Assembly (NCBI RefSeq): GCF_000336875.1
Contig: NZ_AOJK01000036.1
Location: forward strand, 129,587 to 193,586
Reading direction: 5' to 3'
Length of the DNA: 64,000 nucleotides
From: Halorubrum californiense DSM 19288
GTDB taxonomy: Archaea; Halobacteriota; Halobacteria; Halobacteriales; Haloferacaceae
Shown here in pieces: positions 27,338 through 35,056 of this stretch. Each line of letters opens with the position of its first letter. The stretch's first letter is position 1. The position numbers were made by a program, and so were the translations under genes. Under the pieces are notes generated by a model, which saw only the letters and a list, made by a program, of their open reading frames with translations, was not told the origin of the DNA and did not search any database.

Positions 27338-28000
27338 GTGAGCAGCCGTCGCCCCGATCGGACCGGTCTCGTCGCACCCGCGGTCGCGGTCCTCCTGATC
27401 GCGCTGCTTCTCGGCGCGCTCGTCGGGACCTGGCCGCCGTTCGTCGCGGTCGAGAGCGGGAGCATGGCGCCCGGCGTCGAGCGCGGCGACCTCGTCGTCG
27501 TCACCGCGACCGACCGGGCGCCGTGGGGCGACCTCTCGACCCACGCCGATCCGGAGGCGCCGACGCGCCTCGGCGAAACGGGCGACGTGGTCGTCTACAC
27601 GGTTCCGGGCGCCGGGGGGAGACCGGTGTTCCACCGCCTCGCGTTCCCCGTCGAGGCCGGCGAGGACTGGACGGAGCGCGCCGACCCGTCCCTCCTCGCC
27701 GGCGACTGCGCGGAACTGACGACGTGTCCCGCGCCCTACGACGGGTACGTCACGCGCGGCGACGCGAACGGGCTGTACGACCAGAGCGCCGGCATCGCGC
27801 CGGTCGTCCCCGAGGAGTGGATCGCCGGCAAGGCATTGTTCGCAGTGCCGAACCTCGGCTGGATCCGCGTGGGGATCGACGCGGCGGCAGCCCGGTACGG
27901 CGGCGTCGCGACCGGTGTCGTCCTAGTCGGATCGGCCGGGCTGGCCGGCGGAGTCGGCGCGCTACTTTTGGGTGGGCTTCGGCGGAGAGGACGGCGGTAA
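27338..28000 (+). CDS. Archaeal S26-family signal peptidase I
   Basis: A 220-residue membrane-bound peptidase that removes signal peptides. An N-terminal helix (about 11-33) anchors it. The catalytic Ser is Ser42 in VESGSMAPGV, and His99 in GRPVFHRLAF occupies the place of the bacterial general-base Lys, as in archaeal and eukaryotic signal peptidases. A further conserved part is YVTRGDANGLYDQ. A second hydrophobic segment at the C-terminus (about 187-212) suggests two membrane passes. Translation starts at a GTG. The gene ends at a palindromic repeat region and converges with the NYN gene. Confidence 0.87.
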   Translation: MSSRRPDRTGLVAPAVAVLLIALLLGALVGTWPPFVAVESGSMAPGVERGDLVVVTATDRAPWGDLSTHADPEAPTRLGETGDVVVYTVPGAGGRPVFHRLAFPVEAGEDWTERADPSLLAGDCAELTTCPAPYDGYVTRGDANGLYDQSAGIAPVVPEEWIAGKALFAVPNLGWIRVGIDAAAARYGGVATGVVLVGSAGLAGGVGALLLGGLRRRGRR

Positions 28001-28075
28001 ATCGGCTCTGTGGCAGGGGAGATACGCTGTTTAAATACTCGGAACGGCAGCGGAGATACTGATAATCAGCAGTGC

Positions 28076-28400
28076 GGTCGGCGCGCGCCTCCGAGTGGCC
28101 GCAGGCCACGAGTAGTGAGAGACCGGAGGTCTCTCAGACAGCCGGCGGCGAAGCCGCCGGCGAGAGCGCGTGCGAGGGAGGCGCGGTCGCCGGAGCAACG
28201 CGGAGGCGACCGCAACGAGGCTGGGGAGGTGTGAGGTGCGGGGCTGTGCGGTGCGGGGTGGGACTCAAAGGGGCAGTCGCGAGGACAGCACAGGCGACGC
28301 AAGCACCGCAGGAACGAGCGTAGCGAGTGACAAGGAGCGCAGCGAGCGTGTGCTGTCCTCGCGACTGGGGCTTTGTCGGTGTCCTCCGCGGTGGCAATAA
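28076..28400 (+). repeat. GC-rich palindromic intergenic element, copy 1
   Basis: This stretch fills most of the convergent gap 28001-28488. It is a chain of strong hairpins: GTGGCC/GGCCAC (28094-28109), GAGAGACC/GGTCTCTC (28117-28135), GCCGGCGGC/GCCGCCGGC (28141-28161), CGGTCGCC/GGCGACCG (28184-28212), and a long inverted repeat of about 20 bp (28271-28292 with 28349-28370). Its core, running from GAGGCTGGGGAGG to GGGACTCAAA (28217-28269), is repeated in the opposite orientation at 29770-29823. Open frames across it look like composition artefacts. The flanks 28001-28075 and 28401-28488 show nothing else apart from an AT-rich run near 28452-28465. Confidence 0.75.
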
Positions 28401-28488
28401 CGTGGTACTAAGCGGCTGATGCGTTAGAAGCGCTCACCGTGGAACCGTCGCCCGTTTATAAAATTCGTCCGACGAAACCACTTACCCG

Positions 28489-29043
28489 CTATTTTGTTGA
28501 GGCCGATTCGGCGTCCGTCTCGTCGCCGTCACGTCCGGCAGCATCGTCCTCGTCACCGTCGAGCGTCACCGACCCGTTGGCGGCGTTCCGCAACGCGTCC
28601 GAGCGGCCGAACTCGCCGGGCGCGATGGCGAGCGTCCGGATCCCGTAGCCGTTCGCGGTCTCGACGACGGGCTTGAAGTCCGTATCACGGGAAGCGATCG
28701 CGAGGGTGTCCATCCGGCCCTCGGCCGCGAACCGCGCGGCGTCGACCGCGAGCTTCACATCCACGTCGCCGCTCGTGATCACGACCTCGAAGCCGCGCGC
28801 CTCGGCGGCCTGAATGAGCCCCGGCGTCGCGTGCTCGTCGAGGTAGAGCCGGGTGATCACCAGCGGGCCCTCGGCCTCGCCGGCCCGCCGCACGTCGTCG
28901 AGGTCGACGTCGAACTCCTCGCGCAACACGTTGGGGCCGTCGACGAACAGCGCCACGCCGCCGGCGTCTACGTCCGTCACGCCGTCCGCGTCCCTCACGG
29001 ATTCGGCGGTCGGCTCGCCCTCCGGCCCGTCGCCTCGGTCCAT
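28489..29043 (-). CDS. NYN-domain (PIN-like) nuclease-fold protein
   Basis: A 184-residue protein related to the archaeal NYN family TIGR00288. The fold's acidic active-site residues are visible: LFVDGPNVLREEF (first Asp), GDVDVKLAVDAARFA (second) and LAIASRDTDFKPVVETA (third, S/T-R-D-x-D-F), ending with TLAIAPGEFG. NYN proteins are predicted metal-dependent RNases acting in RNA processing or decay. Both termini are acidic and low complexity, likely disordered. The gene sits alone with a small divergent gene, and the pair is bounded by two inverted copies of the palindromic element. Confidence 0.82.
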   Translation of the reverse strand: MDRGDGPEGEPTAESVRDADGVTDVDAGGVALFVDGPNVLREEFDVDLDDVRRAGEAEGPLVITRLYLDEHATPGLIQAAEARGFEVVITSGDVDVKLAVDAARFAAEGRMDTLAIASRDTDFKPVVETANGYGIRTLAIAPGEFGRSDALRNAANGSVTLDGDEDDAAGRDGDETDAESASTK

Positions 29044-29152
29044 GGCCGCCCTTCGCCGCCGCCGGGAATAGGTATGTTGATCCGCCGCGGTCTCGGAGCG
29101 GTCGTCCCAGAACCCGTCTCGATACGTCGCGTGTACAGTAATCGACCGAATT

Positions 29153-29190
29153 CCTCACGATCGTTGAGGAGTTTAACACCTTATATCGAT
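29153..29190 (+). promoter_or_regulatory. Putative promoter region with short dyad
   Basis: A CCTCA/TGAGG dyad (29153-29169) is followed by the AT-rich GTTTAACACCTTATATCGAT, which contains TATA-like TTATAT at 29181-29186. This would place transcription start near 29210 and give a leader of about 55 nt for the small gene at 29264. The dyad is where an activator would bind ahead of a TATA/BRE element. This is inference from position only. Confidence 0.35.
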
Positions 29191-29263
29191 ATTACGACCT
29201 GACTCACGTCCGTAGTGGGTATACGGAGAATTGAAGTAGGGTGTCCAAGAATAACGAGATAAG

Positions 29264-29518
29264 ATGTCACAATCGAACGCGTACACCGTCATTTCCGCAC
29301 AGAACGATCATGATTGTACCACGGTACGTGCCCATCCGCGCAACGAGACGTACCACGTCGTCGAGTACGCCGACGAGGACGCCCGCGAGCGCGTGGCCGA
29401 CCTGCCGGTGGGCTCGGTCGTGAAGATGGAGCTGTCGCGCGCCGGCCGCCGCAGCAACGTCTGGTGCGCCGAGTCGGTCAAGACCGCGCAGACCGACGGC
29501 GGGACGAGCGACGCGTAA
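29264..29518 (+). CDS. Small conserved-looking protein, unknown function
   Basis: An 84-residue protein. It begins MSQSNAYTVISAQNDHDCTTVRAHP and has a compact core (TYHVVEYADEDARERVADLPVG, then VVKMELSRAGRRSNVWCAE) that suggests a small beta-rich domain, perhaps OB- or Sm-like, but I do not recognise a family with confidence. The tail is acidic and disordered. Evidence that it is real: clean haloarchaeal composition, an upstream AT-rich promoter-like stretch, and no competing frame. It is divergent from the NYN gene, so the two could be functionally linked. Confidence 0.65.
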   Translation: MSQSNAYTVISAQNDHDCTTVRAHPRNETYHVVEYADEDARERVADLPVGSVVKMELSRAGRRSNVWCAESVKTAQTDGGTSDA

Positions 29519-29569
29519 TCCGAGTGGACCGCGGTGAGGTGGAAATTCGGATTTGTTGAGATCCTCTAG

Positions 29570-29915
29570 CATAAGTGACCGACTGCGTTGCGGAGAACAC
29601 CGGCAAAACCCCTGCCGCGAGGACTCGCGCGGCTCGCTCCGGTCCTCACTCGGTCGCTCACTCCGTTCGCTCTCTCGTTGTGGTCCTTGCGCCGCCGCGC
29701 TTCGCCCTCGCGGCAGCGTGGCGCGACGCGCCACGAGCAACCGGCGGCGGAGCCGCCGGTGACTGCTCATTTGAGTCCCACTCCGCCCAGCACAGCACCG
29801 CAGCCTCACGCCTCCCCAGCCTCGCCGCTCGCTCCCTCCGGTCGCTCGCGGCGTCCCTCGCGCGTACCCCTCGCGCCCGATGGGCGCTCGGAGGCACGCG
29901 CCACGGCCTATGTTA
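29570..29915 (-). repeat. GC-rich palindromic intergenic element, copy 2 (inverted relative to copy 1)
   Basis: It fills most of the convergent gap 29519-29941. The core TTTGAGTCCCA at 29770-29780 through CCTCCCCAGCCTCG (to 29824) is, on the minus strand, a close match to the copy-1 core at 28217-28269. Flanking hairpins again use short GGA-type loops: ACCGGCGGC-GGA-GCCGCCGGT (29740-29760) and GTGGCGCG/CGCGCCAC (29718-29734). The outer parts are only loosely similar between copies, so both are probably diverged members of a dispersed haloarchaeal family. No open frame here is convincing. Confidence 0.72.
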
Positions 29916-29941
29916 AATCCGAAAACGACTGCTTGTTTCGT

Positions 29942-31732
29942 CTATAAGTCCCGCGTAAGTCGCGGGTTCGTCACTGCGCCGTCCGCGGCGGAGGCGAAGT
30001 CGCGGCCGTACTTCGCGAGGATGCCGCCCTCGTATGGCGGTTCGGGCGCGTCCCACGCCTCGCGTCGCTCCTCCAACTCCTCGTCCGAGAGGTCCACCTT
30101 CAGGTCGCGTTCGGGGATGTCGACGGTGATGTGGTCCCCGTCCTCGATGAGGCCGATCGGGCCGCCCGCGGCGGCCTCGGGCGCGACGTGGCCGATCATC
30201 GGGCCGCGGGTGCCGCCCGAGAAGCGGCCGTCGGTGAGCAGCGCCACGTCGTCCTCGTGGCCTGCGCCGACGACGGCGGCGGTGACGCCGAGCATCTCGC
30301 GCATTCCGGGCCCGCCGCGGGGCCCCTCGTTGCGGATGACGATCACGTCGCCGGACTCGATACCGCCCGACTGGACGTACTCCATCGCCGCCTCCTCGTT
30401 CTCGAACACGCGGGCGGGCCCCTCGTGGTAGAACTCGTCGTCGCCGGTCACCTTCAGCACCGAGCCGTCCGGCGCGAGGTTGCCGTCGAGGATCTTGATC
30501 GCGCCCTCCTCCTCCTTCGGGTCGTCGACGGTGTAGAGGAAGTCGGCCTCGATCGCCTCGTCGTCAGGCAGGTCGCCCTGCTCTTCCAGCGCCGCGATCT
30601 CCTCGGCGAGCGTCCGACCCGTCACGGTCATCGCGTCGCCGTGGAGCAGGTCGGCCTCCAGCAGGCGCCGGAGCACGACCGGCACGCCGCCGATCTCGTG
30701 GAGGTCGTTCATCACGCTGGTCCCGCCGGGCTGGAGGTCCGCTATCTTCGGGGTGCGCCGCGATATCTCGTCGAAGTCCTCGATCGAGAGGTCGACGTCG
30801 GCCTCCCCCGCGAGCGCGAGCAGGTGGAGGACGGCGTTCGTCGACCCGCCCATCGCGGTCTGGGCCGCGATCGCGTTCTCGAACGACTCGCGCGTGAGGA
30901 TGTCCGAGGGGCGGCGGTCGTTCTCGATACAGTCCATCGCCAGCTCGCCGGCGCGCTCGGCGACCGCGTAGCGCTCCTCGTCCTCGGCGGGCGGGGAGGC
31001 GGAGCCGAGCGGCGCCAGCCCGAGCGCCTCCGAGAGCGACGCCATCGTGTTCGCGGTGAACATCCCGCCGCAGGAGCCCGCGCCGGGGCAGGCGTTGCGC
31101 TCCAAGTCGTCGAGCTCGTCGGCGTCCATGTCGCCCTGCGCGTACGTGCCGACGCCCTCGAACACCTGGACGATGGTCACGTCCCGGCCGTCGTGTTGGC
31201 CGGGCATGATCGAGCCGCCGTAGAGGAAGACGCTGGGGAGGTCGGTCCGGATAGCGGCCATCATCATCCCGGGGAGGTTCTTGTCGCAGCCCGCGACCGT
31301 CACCAGCGCGTCCATGCGCTCGCCGAAGGAGACGAGTTCGACGGAGTCGGCGATGACCTCCCGCGAGATGAGGCTCGCCTTCATCCCCTCGGTCCCCATC
31401 GAGATGGCGTCCGAGATGGTGATCGTCCCGAACTCGATAGGCATGCCGCCCGCGGCGTCGATGCCGTCGAGCGCGGCGTCCGCCACGTCGTCGAGGTGGA
31501 CGTTACACGGCGTGATGTCGGCCGCTGGGTTCGGCACGCCGATGATGGGCGAGGAGAGGTCCTCGTCGTCGAACCCCATCGCGCGAAACATCGCGCGATG
31601 CGGCGCTTTGTCCGGCCCCTCGGTCACCTCGCGGCTCCGCAGTTCTCCTTCTTTTCCGCCGGCGAATCGGTCCGTGTCCTCCCGGCGACGCCGCCGCTCG
31701 TCGTCGTCGGATTTCGGCTGCTGTTCGCTCAT
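29942..31732 (-). CDS. ilvD: Dihydroxy-acid dehydratase
   Basis: A 596-residue iron-sulfur enzyme of branched-chain amino acid synthesis that dehydrates 2,3-dihydroxy acids. Conserved cluster cysteines are in [24 protein letters not shown] and [17 protein letters not shown]. The C-terminal half carries [14 protein letters not shown] and [13 protein letters not shown], typical of IlvD/Edd. A charged N-terminal extension of about 35 residues precedes the conserved start ([17 protein letters not shown]). No other ilv gene lies near, so it stands as a single transcription unit converging with the palindromic element. Confidence 0.95.
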   Translation of the reverse strand: MSEQQPKSDDDERRRRREDTDRFAGGKEGELRSREVTEGPDKAPHRAMFRAMGFDDEDLSSPIIGVPNPAADITPCNVHLDDVADAALDGIDAAGGMPIEFGTITISDAISMGTEGMKASLISREVIADSVELVSFGERMDALVTVAGCDKNLPGMMMAAIRTDLPSVFLYGGSIMPGQHDGRDVTIVQVFEGVGTYAQGDMDADELDDLERNACPGAGSCGGMFTANTMASLSEALGLAPLGSASPPAEDEERYAVAERAGELAMDCIENDRRPSDILTRESFENAIAAQTAMGGSTNAVLHLLALAGEADVDLSIEDFDEISRRTPKIADLQPGGTSVMNDLHEIGGVPVVLRRLLEADLLHGDAMTVTGRTLAEEIAALEEQGDLPDDEAIEADFLYTVDDPKEEEGAIKILDGNLAPDGSVLKVTGDDEFYHEGPARVFENEEAAMEYVQSGGIESGDVIVIRNEGPRGGPGMREMLGVTAAVVGAGHEDDVALLTDGRFSGGTRGPMIGHVAPEAAAGGPIGLIEDGDHITVDIPERDLKVDLSDEELEERREAWDAPEPPYEGGILAKYGRDFASAADGAVTNPRLTRDL

Positions 31733-31832
31733 ACCCGACCCTGTCGCTCGGGGGTCTTAAACGACCGCGTCGGGGCGAGGGTTGCTCGGTGAGACGAACT
31801 GGTTCGGGGCGGGGTTGCCGACCGATCGTCTC

Positions 31833-32225
31833 TCACACTCGCGCCTTCAGTTCGACCCGGTAGCCGAAGGGGTCGCGGACGTACACCGCGCACGCCTCGC
31901 CGGTCGCACCGAGCGGCGAGTCGAGCGTCTTCTCGACCGCGACCCCGGCGTCCGCGAGTTCAGACTCGATCTCCTCGACCGACTCCTCGACGACGACCGC
32001 GACGTGGTCGTAGTTCGTCTTCGTCGGCGCCTCGAACTCGCCGGTCGGCCACAGGTGGATCACCGCGGTCGCGGAGAGCCGCACGTCGAAGAACGGCTTC
32101 TCGCCGGCCGCGTACAGCGCGTCCTCGATGCCGAACCCGAGCGCCTCGCCGTAGAACTCGCGGGCGTCGTCGGCGCCGCCCTCGGGGATCCGGAGATTGA
32201 CGTGGTCGATGTGGCGTGCCTTCAC
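31833..32225 (-). CDS. VOC-family (glyoxalase/bleomycin-resistance-like) protein
   Basis: A 130-residue protein with the paired beta-alpha-beta-beta-beta modules of the vicinal-oxygen-chelate fold. Likely metal ligands are His in RHIDHVNLRIP, His in NYDHVAVVVEE and Glu in DPFGYRVELKA. It could be a glyoxalase-type lyase or a small-molecule-binding protein; the substrate is unknown. GTG 32225 is used because the conserved VOC start lies four residues later; the upstream ATG options lie in Arg/Pro-rich shadow sequence. Confidence 0.78.
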   Translation of the reverse strand: MKARHIDHVNLRIPEGGADDAREFYGEALGFGIEDALYAAGEKPFFDVRLSATAVIHLWPTGEFEAPTKTNYDHVAVVVEESVEEIESELADAGVAVEKTLDSPLGATGEACAVYVRDPFGYRVELKARV

Positions 32226-32349
32226 GGGGGTCAGTTCGGGATCCGGGCGCAAAAGTCGTTGGGCGGAACGACGTTCGCCGCCGAACCGCGACGGCGTGTC
32301 GACCGGCAACGGCGGAGCGCGCTCCCGCGCCACGCGAACGGTCGCGAGG

Positions 32350-32357
32350 TATTTATG
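32350..32357 (+). promoter_or_regulatory. TATA-like box for a leaderless start
   Basis: TATTTATG at 32350-32357 lies 23-30 nt before the ATG at 32380, the spacing expected for a leaderless haloarchaeal transcript. No Shine-Dalgarno precedes that ATG. Confidence 0.5.
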
Positions 32358-32379
32358 GACAAACGTGTGGTTATTACAC

Positions 32380-32751
32380 ATGACTACTCTCGAACCCCTC
32401 GGAACCGCGCCGCTGATGGGCGGCATGGCCGGTTCGGGGATGGCGGGCGGGATGGGCGGCTGGATGGTCCTCTTCCCGCTCATCGCGCTGCTCACCGTCG
32501 CGGCGCTGCTCGTCGTGGGCGTCGTCGGAATCAGGTCGCTCGCGAACGAGACCGACGACGGATCGACGCAGAGTGAGCCCGACGAGGACCCGGTCGAACG
32601 CCTTCAACGACGGTACGCGGAGGGGGAGCTCAGTGAGGCGGAGTTCGAACGGGCGCTGGAGCGGGAACTGGAGTCCGAGGAGACGGACGGGATCGAGACG
32701 GAGCCTCCACCGGAGACGGACAGGACCGGAACGGCGGAGCGGGAGCGGTAA
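32380..32751 (+). CDS. SHOCT-domain membrane protein
   Basis: A 123-residue protein. A Met/Gly-rich N-terminus (about 12-28) leads into one transmembrane helix (MVLFPLIALLTVAALLVVGVVG, about 29-50), then an acidic linker and a C-terminal SHOCT domain (PVERLQRRYAEGELSEAEFERALE, about 71-94). SHOCT domains are short oligomerisation modules at the ends of membrane and other proteins; function here is unknown. ATG 32380 fits a leaderless transcript and the membrane topology; upstream frame is not protein-like. Confidence 0.8.
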   Translation: MTTLEPLGTAPLMGGMAGSGMAGGMGGWMVLFPLIALLTVAALLVVGVVGIRSLANETDDGSTQSEPDEDPVERLQRRYAEGELSEAEFERALERELESEETDGIETEPPPETDRTGTAERER

Positions 32752-32784
32752 GCGAGTGTCGAGTGAGGGGAACGGCGACCTCGG

Positions 32785-33462
32785 TCAGGCGAACGCTTCG
32801 AGGATCCCGGCACCGTCCGTGCTGCGACCGAGGTCCGGCAGCGTGGCGCGCTCCGGGTGCGGCATCAGCACGGCGACCGTCTCGCGCTCGCCGAGGACGC
32901 CGGCGACGTTGTCGGTCGACCCGTTCGGGTTCGCGGTGTCGGTGACGTTGCCGTCGGCGTCGCAGTAGCGGAAGAGGACGCGGTCGTCGGCGACGAGGTC
33001 GGCGTGCGCGTCCTCGCTTATCTCGAAGCGACCCTCGCCGTGGGCGATGGGGACCTCGATCACGTCGCCCTCGTCGTAGGCGGCGGTCCAGGGCGTGTCC
33101 GCGCGCTCGACGCGCAGGTGGACCGGCTCGCACTGGAAGCGCGCGGAGGCGTTCGTGGTGAACGCACCGGGCGTCAGCCCGGACTCGGAGCCTATCTGCG
33201 CGCCGTTACAGATCCCGATCACGGGGACGCCCGCCTCGGCCGCCGCGCGGACCTCCGCCATGACCGGGTCGCGCGCGGCCATCGCGCCGGCGCGGAGGTA
33301 GTCGCCGTAGGAGAACCCGCCGGGGAGGACGATCCCGTCGGGGTCGTCTGGGAGGCCGTCCTCGTGCCAGACGCGCTCGGCGTCGACGTCGAGGTGGTCG
33401 AGGGCGCGGACAGCGTCGCGGTCGCAGTTCGAGCCGCCGAATTGGACGACGGCGACCGTCAC
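32785..33462 (-). CDS. purQ: Phosphoribosylformylglycinamidine synthase subunit PurQ (glutaminase)
   Basis: A 225-residue class I glutamine amidotransferase that feeds ammonia to PurL in purine synthesis. The nucleophile Cys is in VPVIGICNGAQIG, and the His/Glu pair in MPHPERA. Other family segments are VQFGGSNCDRDAVRAL and LPGGFSYGDYLRAGA. GTG 33462 is chosen: it gives the standard PurQ start (MTVAVVQFGG) and overlaps the stop of a 31-residue micro-ORF by 4 nt. A GTG at 33471 is an alternative three codons upstream. The gene belongs to a purS-(micro-ORF)-purQ operon; purL is not in the window. Confidence 0.92.
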   Translation of the reverse strand: MTVAVVQFGGSNCDRDAVRALDHLDVDAERVWHEDGLPDDPDGIVLPGGFSYGDYLRAGAMAARDPVMAEVRAAAEAGVPVIGICNGAQIGSESGLTPGAFTTNASARFQCEPVHLRVERADTPWTAAYDEGDVIEVPIAHGEGRFEISEDAHADLVADDRVLFRYCDADGNVTDTANPNGSTDNVAGVLGERETVAVLMPHPERATLPDLGRSTDGAGILEAFA

Positions 33463-33554
33463 GGCGCCCACCCCGCGTGGGCGGCCGCGACCGCTGTGTC
33501 AGGGCGCGTCGCGCCGGTGACGATCGGCGTCGTCTCGACGACGGCGACCGTCAT
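33459..33554 (-). CDS. 31-residue micro-ORF bridging purS and purQ
   Basis: Between purS and purQ lies an open frame of 31 codons plus TGA. Its ATG overlaps the purS stop by 4 nt (ATGA) and its TGA overlaps the purQ GTG by 4 nt (GTGA). Its first six codons (MTVAVV) are the same as the first six of purQ and nearly identical in DNA (17 of 18 bases), so it looks like a relic of a duplication or insertion at an ancestral direct purS/purQ overlap. It may be translated simply to keep ribosomes coupled. No domain is expected at this length. Confidence 0.5.
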   Translation of the reverse strand: MTVAVVETTPIVTGATRPDTAVAAAHAGWAP

Positions 33555-33802
33555 CGCTCCGCGACCGCCACGTCGTAGTCGTGGATCGTGGGGTTCGCGA
33601 GCAGCCGCTCGGCCATCTCGTCGGCGCGCGCGGCGGCCTCGTCGGCGTCGGCGGCGTCGAGGTCCACCTCGAACCGGTCCGCCGACCGGAGGTCGGACAG
33701 CTCGAACCCGAGCCGTTCGAGGGCCTGCTGGGTCGTCTCGGCCTCCGGGTCGAGGACGCCCCGCTTCAGCCGGACCGTCACCGTCGCCGTGTACGCGGTC
33801 AT
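33551..33802 (-). CDS. purS: Phosphoribosylformylglycinamidine synthase subunit PurS
   Basis: An 83-residue small subunit that bridges PurQ and PurL in the FGAR amidotransferase complex. It matches PurS in length and sequence: TATVTVRLKRGVLDPEAETTQ followed by ALERLGFELSDLRSADRFEVDLD and a C-terminal IHDYDVAV. The ATG at 33802 has an AT-rich TATA-like stretch (about 33825-33832 on this strand), fitting a leaderless start. The gene is divergent from purU, and the two promoters share the AT-rich gap 33803-33860. Confidence 0.9.
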   Translation of the reverse strand: MTAYTATVTVRLKRGVLDPEAETTQQALERLGFELSDLRSADRFEVDLDAADADEAAARADEMAERLLANPTIHDYDVAVAER

Positions 33803-33847
33803 ACCCGTTGGTGCGGAGTCGTGTGTAAAAACCGTTTTGGAACGCCG

Positions 33848-33982
33848 TTTATAGGCACGTTCGTGGATACCGATCGGTCGTTCGTGCGGGAGGCAGGGAC
33901 CGCACGGAACGAAAGGGGCAAACCCCTCCGGCTGTTGGAAGGGGTGTATGCAGCCGCTCGAACCTGCGGAGGTGATCGTCGC
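33848..33982 (+). promoter_or_regulatory. purU promoter and structured leader with strong Shine-Dalgarno
   Basis: TTTATA at 33848-33853 is the likely TATA box, giving a start near 33876 and a leader of roughly 105 nt, long for a haloarchaeon. The leader has a 5-bp hairpin AGGGG-CAAA-CCCCT (33914-33927). The same CCCCTCC (33923-33929) can instead pair with GGAAGGGG (33937-33944; A39 bulged), so two structures are mutually exclusive. GGAGGTGATC at 33968-33977 matches the full anti-Shine-Dalgarno complement and lies 5 nt before the purU ATG. The layout suggests translational or transcriptional control (inference). Confidence 0.5.
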
Positions 33983-33986
33983 ATGA
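33948..33986 (+). CDS. 12-residue leader peptide ORF ahead of purU
   Basis: ATG 33948 opens a 12-codon frame (MQPLEPAEVIVA) that ends in a TGA overlapping the purU ATG by 4 nt. The Shine-Dalgarno of purU lies inside it. It starts four bases after the 3' arm of the larger predicted hairpin. It may be translated and couple or attenuate purU expression; that is inference, since any ATGA start creates such an overlapping stop. Confidence 0.4.
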   Translation: MQPLEPAEVIVA

Positions 33987-34963
33987 CCCGCGAACTGACC
34001 GAGATCACGGTCGTCGGAGGAGACAAGACCGGACTCATCGCGCGGGTCACCTCCCTGCTGTTCGAGCGGGGAATCAACATCGAGGACCTCGATCAGGCGG
34101 TCCGCGAGGGCGTCTTCCGGATGACGACCCGCGTCGACGCGTCGGAGATGGAGACCTCCCGCGGCGAGCTACGCCGCGCGCTCGCCGAACTCGGCCGCGA
34201 ACTCGACGTCGACATCCAAGTCCGGTTCCCGAGCGACCGCGACGCGCGACGCGTCGCCCTGCTCGTCACGAAGGAGACGCACGCCCCGGAGGCCCTGCTG
34301 GAGGCCGAGGCCAACGACGAACTGGCCGACGACGGCGCCGAGGCGGAGATCCCCGTCGTCATCGGCAACCGCGGCGACCTCCGGTCGCTGGCGGAGCGTT
34401 ACGACAAGCCGTTCTACGACGTGGGCGACGGCAACGGCAACACCGACGAGGAGCGCCTGCTCGACCTGCTGGCCGAGTACGACGTGGACCTCATCGCGCT
34501 GGCCCGGTACATGCGCATCCTCTCGCCGGAGGTCGTCTTCCGGTACGAGGGCCGGATCATCAACGTCCACCCCTCGCTGCTGCCGGCGTTCCCGGGCGCG
34601 GAGGCGTACCGGCAGGCGAAGGACGCGGGCGTCCGCATCGCGGGCGTCACCGCCCACTACGTCACGACCGACCTCGATCAGGGGCCGGTCATCGCCCAGC
34701 GGGCCTTCGACGTGCCGCCGGGCGCCGACGTCGACGAGATCAAGCGCCGCGGGCAGCCCCTCGAAGCCGAGGTGCTGCTCGACGCCGTGCGCCTCCACCT
34801 CGCGGACGCCATCGCGGTCCACCGCGGCACCGTCCACGTGCGCGAGGACGCCGACGTCGACGCGCAGTTCGGGCTGAGCGACGCCGCCGTCGACGCGAAC
34901 CCCGACGAGCCCGTCGACGGCGAGCCGCTCGGCCGGTCCCCCGTGTCGCCGTCGGACGACTGA
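33983..34963 (+). CDS. purU: Formyltetrahydrofolate deformylase
   Basis: A 326-residue protein with an N-terminal ACT domain (about 1-80: TEITVVGGDKTGLIARVTSLL) and a C-terminal formyltransferase-type hydrolase domain with RIINVHPSLLPAFPGAEAY and THYVTTDLDQGPVIAQ-like HYVTTDLDQGPVIAQ. It hydrolyses 10-formyl-tetrahydrofolate to formate and tetrahydrofolate, balancing one-carbon units for purine synthesis; the ACT domain is regulatory in bacterial enzymes. The C-terminal 35 residues are an acidic disordered tail. Position opposite purS/purQ fits purine metabolism. Start at 33983 is supported by the strong Shine-Dalgarno. Confidence 0.88.
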   Translation: MTRELTEITVVGGDKTGLIARVTSLLFERGINIEDLDQAVREGVFRMTTRVDASEMETSRGELRRALAELGRELDVDIQVRFPSDRDARRVALLVTKETHAPEALLEAEANDELADDGAEAEIPVVIGNRGDLRSLAERYDKPFYDVGDGNGNTDEERLLDLLAEYDVDLIALARYMRILSPEVVFRYEGRIINVHPSLLPAFPGAEAYRQAKDAGVRIAGVTAHYVTTDLDQGPVIAQRAFDVPPGADVDEIKRRGQPLEAEVLLDAVRLHLADAIAVHRGTVHVREDADVDAQFGLSDAAVDANPDEPVDGEPLGRSPVSPSDD

Positions 34964-35025
34964 GCGGCCGCGATCGGACCGGCCGAGCCGGACGACTCTG
35001 ACGACTCGGGTTTCCCCTCGGTTCC

Positions 35026-35032
35026 TTTTATG
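35026..35032 (+). promoter_or_regulatory. TATA-like box for a leaderless start
   Basis: TTTTATG at 35026-35032 lies 25-31 nt before the ATG at 35057, as expected for a leaderless transcript of the small membrane protein. Confidence 0.5.
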
Positions 35033-35056
35033 CGGACGTGAGCGAAACGATTGACG

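Noticed and set aside
27229-27342. GTG-started 37-codon frame ending in a TGA overlap with the signal peptidase start
   Set aside because: Its Ser/Arg/Pro-rich product is composition noise. It shows how easily such upstream frames arise in GC-rich DNA, and I used it to temper the leader-ORF findings.
28072-28400. Several overlapping frames of 70-90 codons in the palindromic element
   Set aside because: They read through hairpin repeats on both strands with similar Arg/Ala/Ser composition; no start signal or domain.
34964-35056. Possible extension of purU or a small gene in the gap
   Set aside because: Only an AT-rich promoter for the 61-residue membrane protein is evident.
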